This document shows positions 5,430 through 5,492 of a stretch of 5,492 nt of DNA, one piece after another. The DNA comes from an uncultured Caldilineales bacterium. GTDB lineage: Bacteria > Chloroflexota > Anaerolineae > JAAEKA01. The stretch is taken from NCBI GenBank assembly GCA_937907455.1, contig CALESQ010000118.1:1-5492 (forward strand). Direction: 5' to 3'. Made by a program: the position numbers and the translations under genes. Below the pieces are notes generated by a model. The model had not been told where the DNA came from. It searched no databases and saw only the letters and a program-made list of their open reading frames with translations. Each line of letters opens with the position of its first letter. The first letter of the stretch is position 1.

Positions 5430-5492
5430 TCAGTTTCCCAGTTTCAGTAGTTCACGATTTTGGCAGTTGAGCAGGTAAGGGCAGGGCCATGA
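5430..5492 (-). CDS. Possible C-terminal tail of an unidentified gene cut by the right edge
   Basis: On the minus strand an open frame enters from the right edge and reads SWPCPYLLNCQNRELLKLGN before TGA (5430-5432). Only 20 residues are visible, with two cysteines six apart and a helical-looking NRELLKL end. I do not recognise the protein. The support is positional: the frame ends exactly at a small hairpin, 73 nt before the adenosyltransferase gene on the same strand. A chance open frame of this length is common, so it may not be real. The remaining bases 5357-5414 show only the Shine-Dalgarno of the next gene. Confidence 0.3.
   Translation of the reverse strand, partial: SWPCPYLLNCQNRELLKLGN

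Noticed and set aside
5489..5492. Plus-strand ATG at the extreme right edge preceded by a purine-rich stretch
   Set aside because: Only one codon is visible, so no gene can be supported.

Overview
The window looks like chromosomal DNA from a free-living bacterium of moderately high G+C. The combination of a stand-alone DUF4332 helix-hairpin-helix protein, a Bax-inhibitor-1 membrane protein, a PduO-type cobalamin adenosyltransferase and endonuclease IV fits a Chloroflexota (for example Anaerolineae-like) genome. That assignment is an inference from gene content and protein style, not a proof. There are five recognisable genes that are complete or nearly so, one gene cut by the left edge, and a possible gene tail at the right edge. 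No rRNA, tRNA, CRISPR array or insertion sequence was found.

Layout, left to right. Bases 2-412 (+) hold the C-terminal part of a BsuBI/PstI-type restriction endonuclease; its N-terminus, and presumably its methyltransferase, lie outside the window. It is clearly lower in G+C (about 47% by hand count) than its neighbours, which suggests a horizontally acquired restriction-modification locus. It converges, with only 12 bases between stop codons, on a minus-strand pair: a Bax-inhibitor-1 family membrane protein (2347-3048) followed 5 nt later by the ABC-F ATPase Uup (425-2341). The spacing implies one transcript.

Bases 3049-3352 form a divergent control region. A minus-strand promoter (3126-3153) fits the BI-1/uup pair. 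An extended -10 promoter (3217-3225) fits the plus-strand DUF4332 gene (3353-3757), which has a leader of about 120 nt containing repeated and inverted segments and a strong Shine-Dalgarno sequence. A perfect 14-bp hairpin with flanking T-runs (3779-3812) ends that gene and also serves the opposing nfo gene, whose stop codon lies partly inside the stem.

The right part is a minus-strand series: a possible gene tail (5430-5492), a PduO-type ATP:cob(I)alamin adenosyltransferase (4784-5356) and endonuclease IV/nfo (3811-4662), ending at the shared terminator. The genes serve mostly separate housekeeping roles: ribosome-associated ATPase, membrane Ca2+/stress protein, coenzyme B12 synthesis or salvage, and base excision repair. 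I see no convincing multi-gene novel system. The best leads are the uncharacterised DUF4332 protein with its structured leader, the restriction endonuclease island at the left edge, the BI-1/Uup co-transcription, and a PduO protein with substitutions in conserved family motifs.
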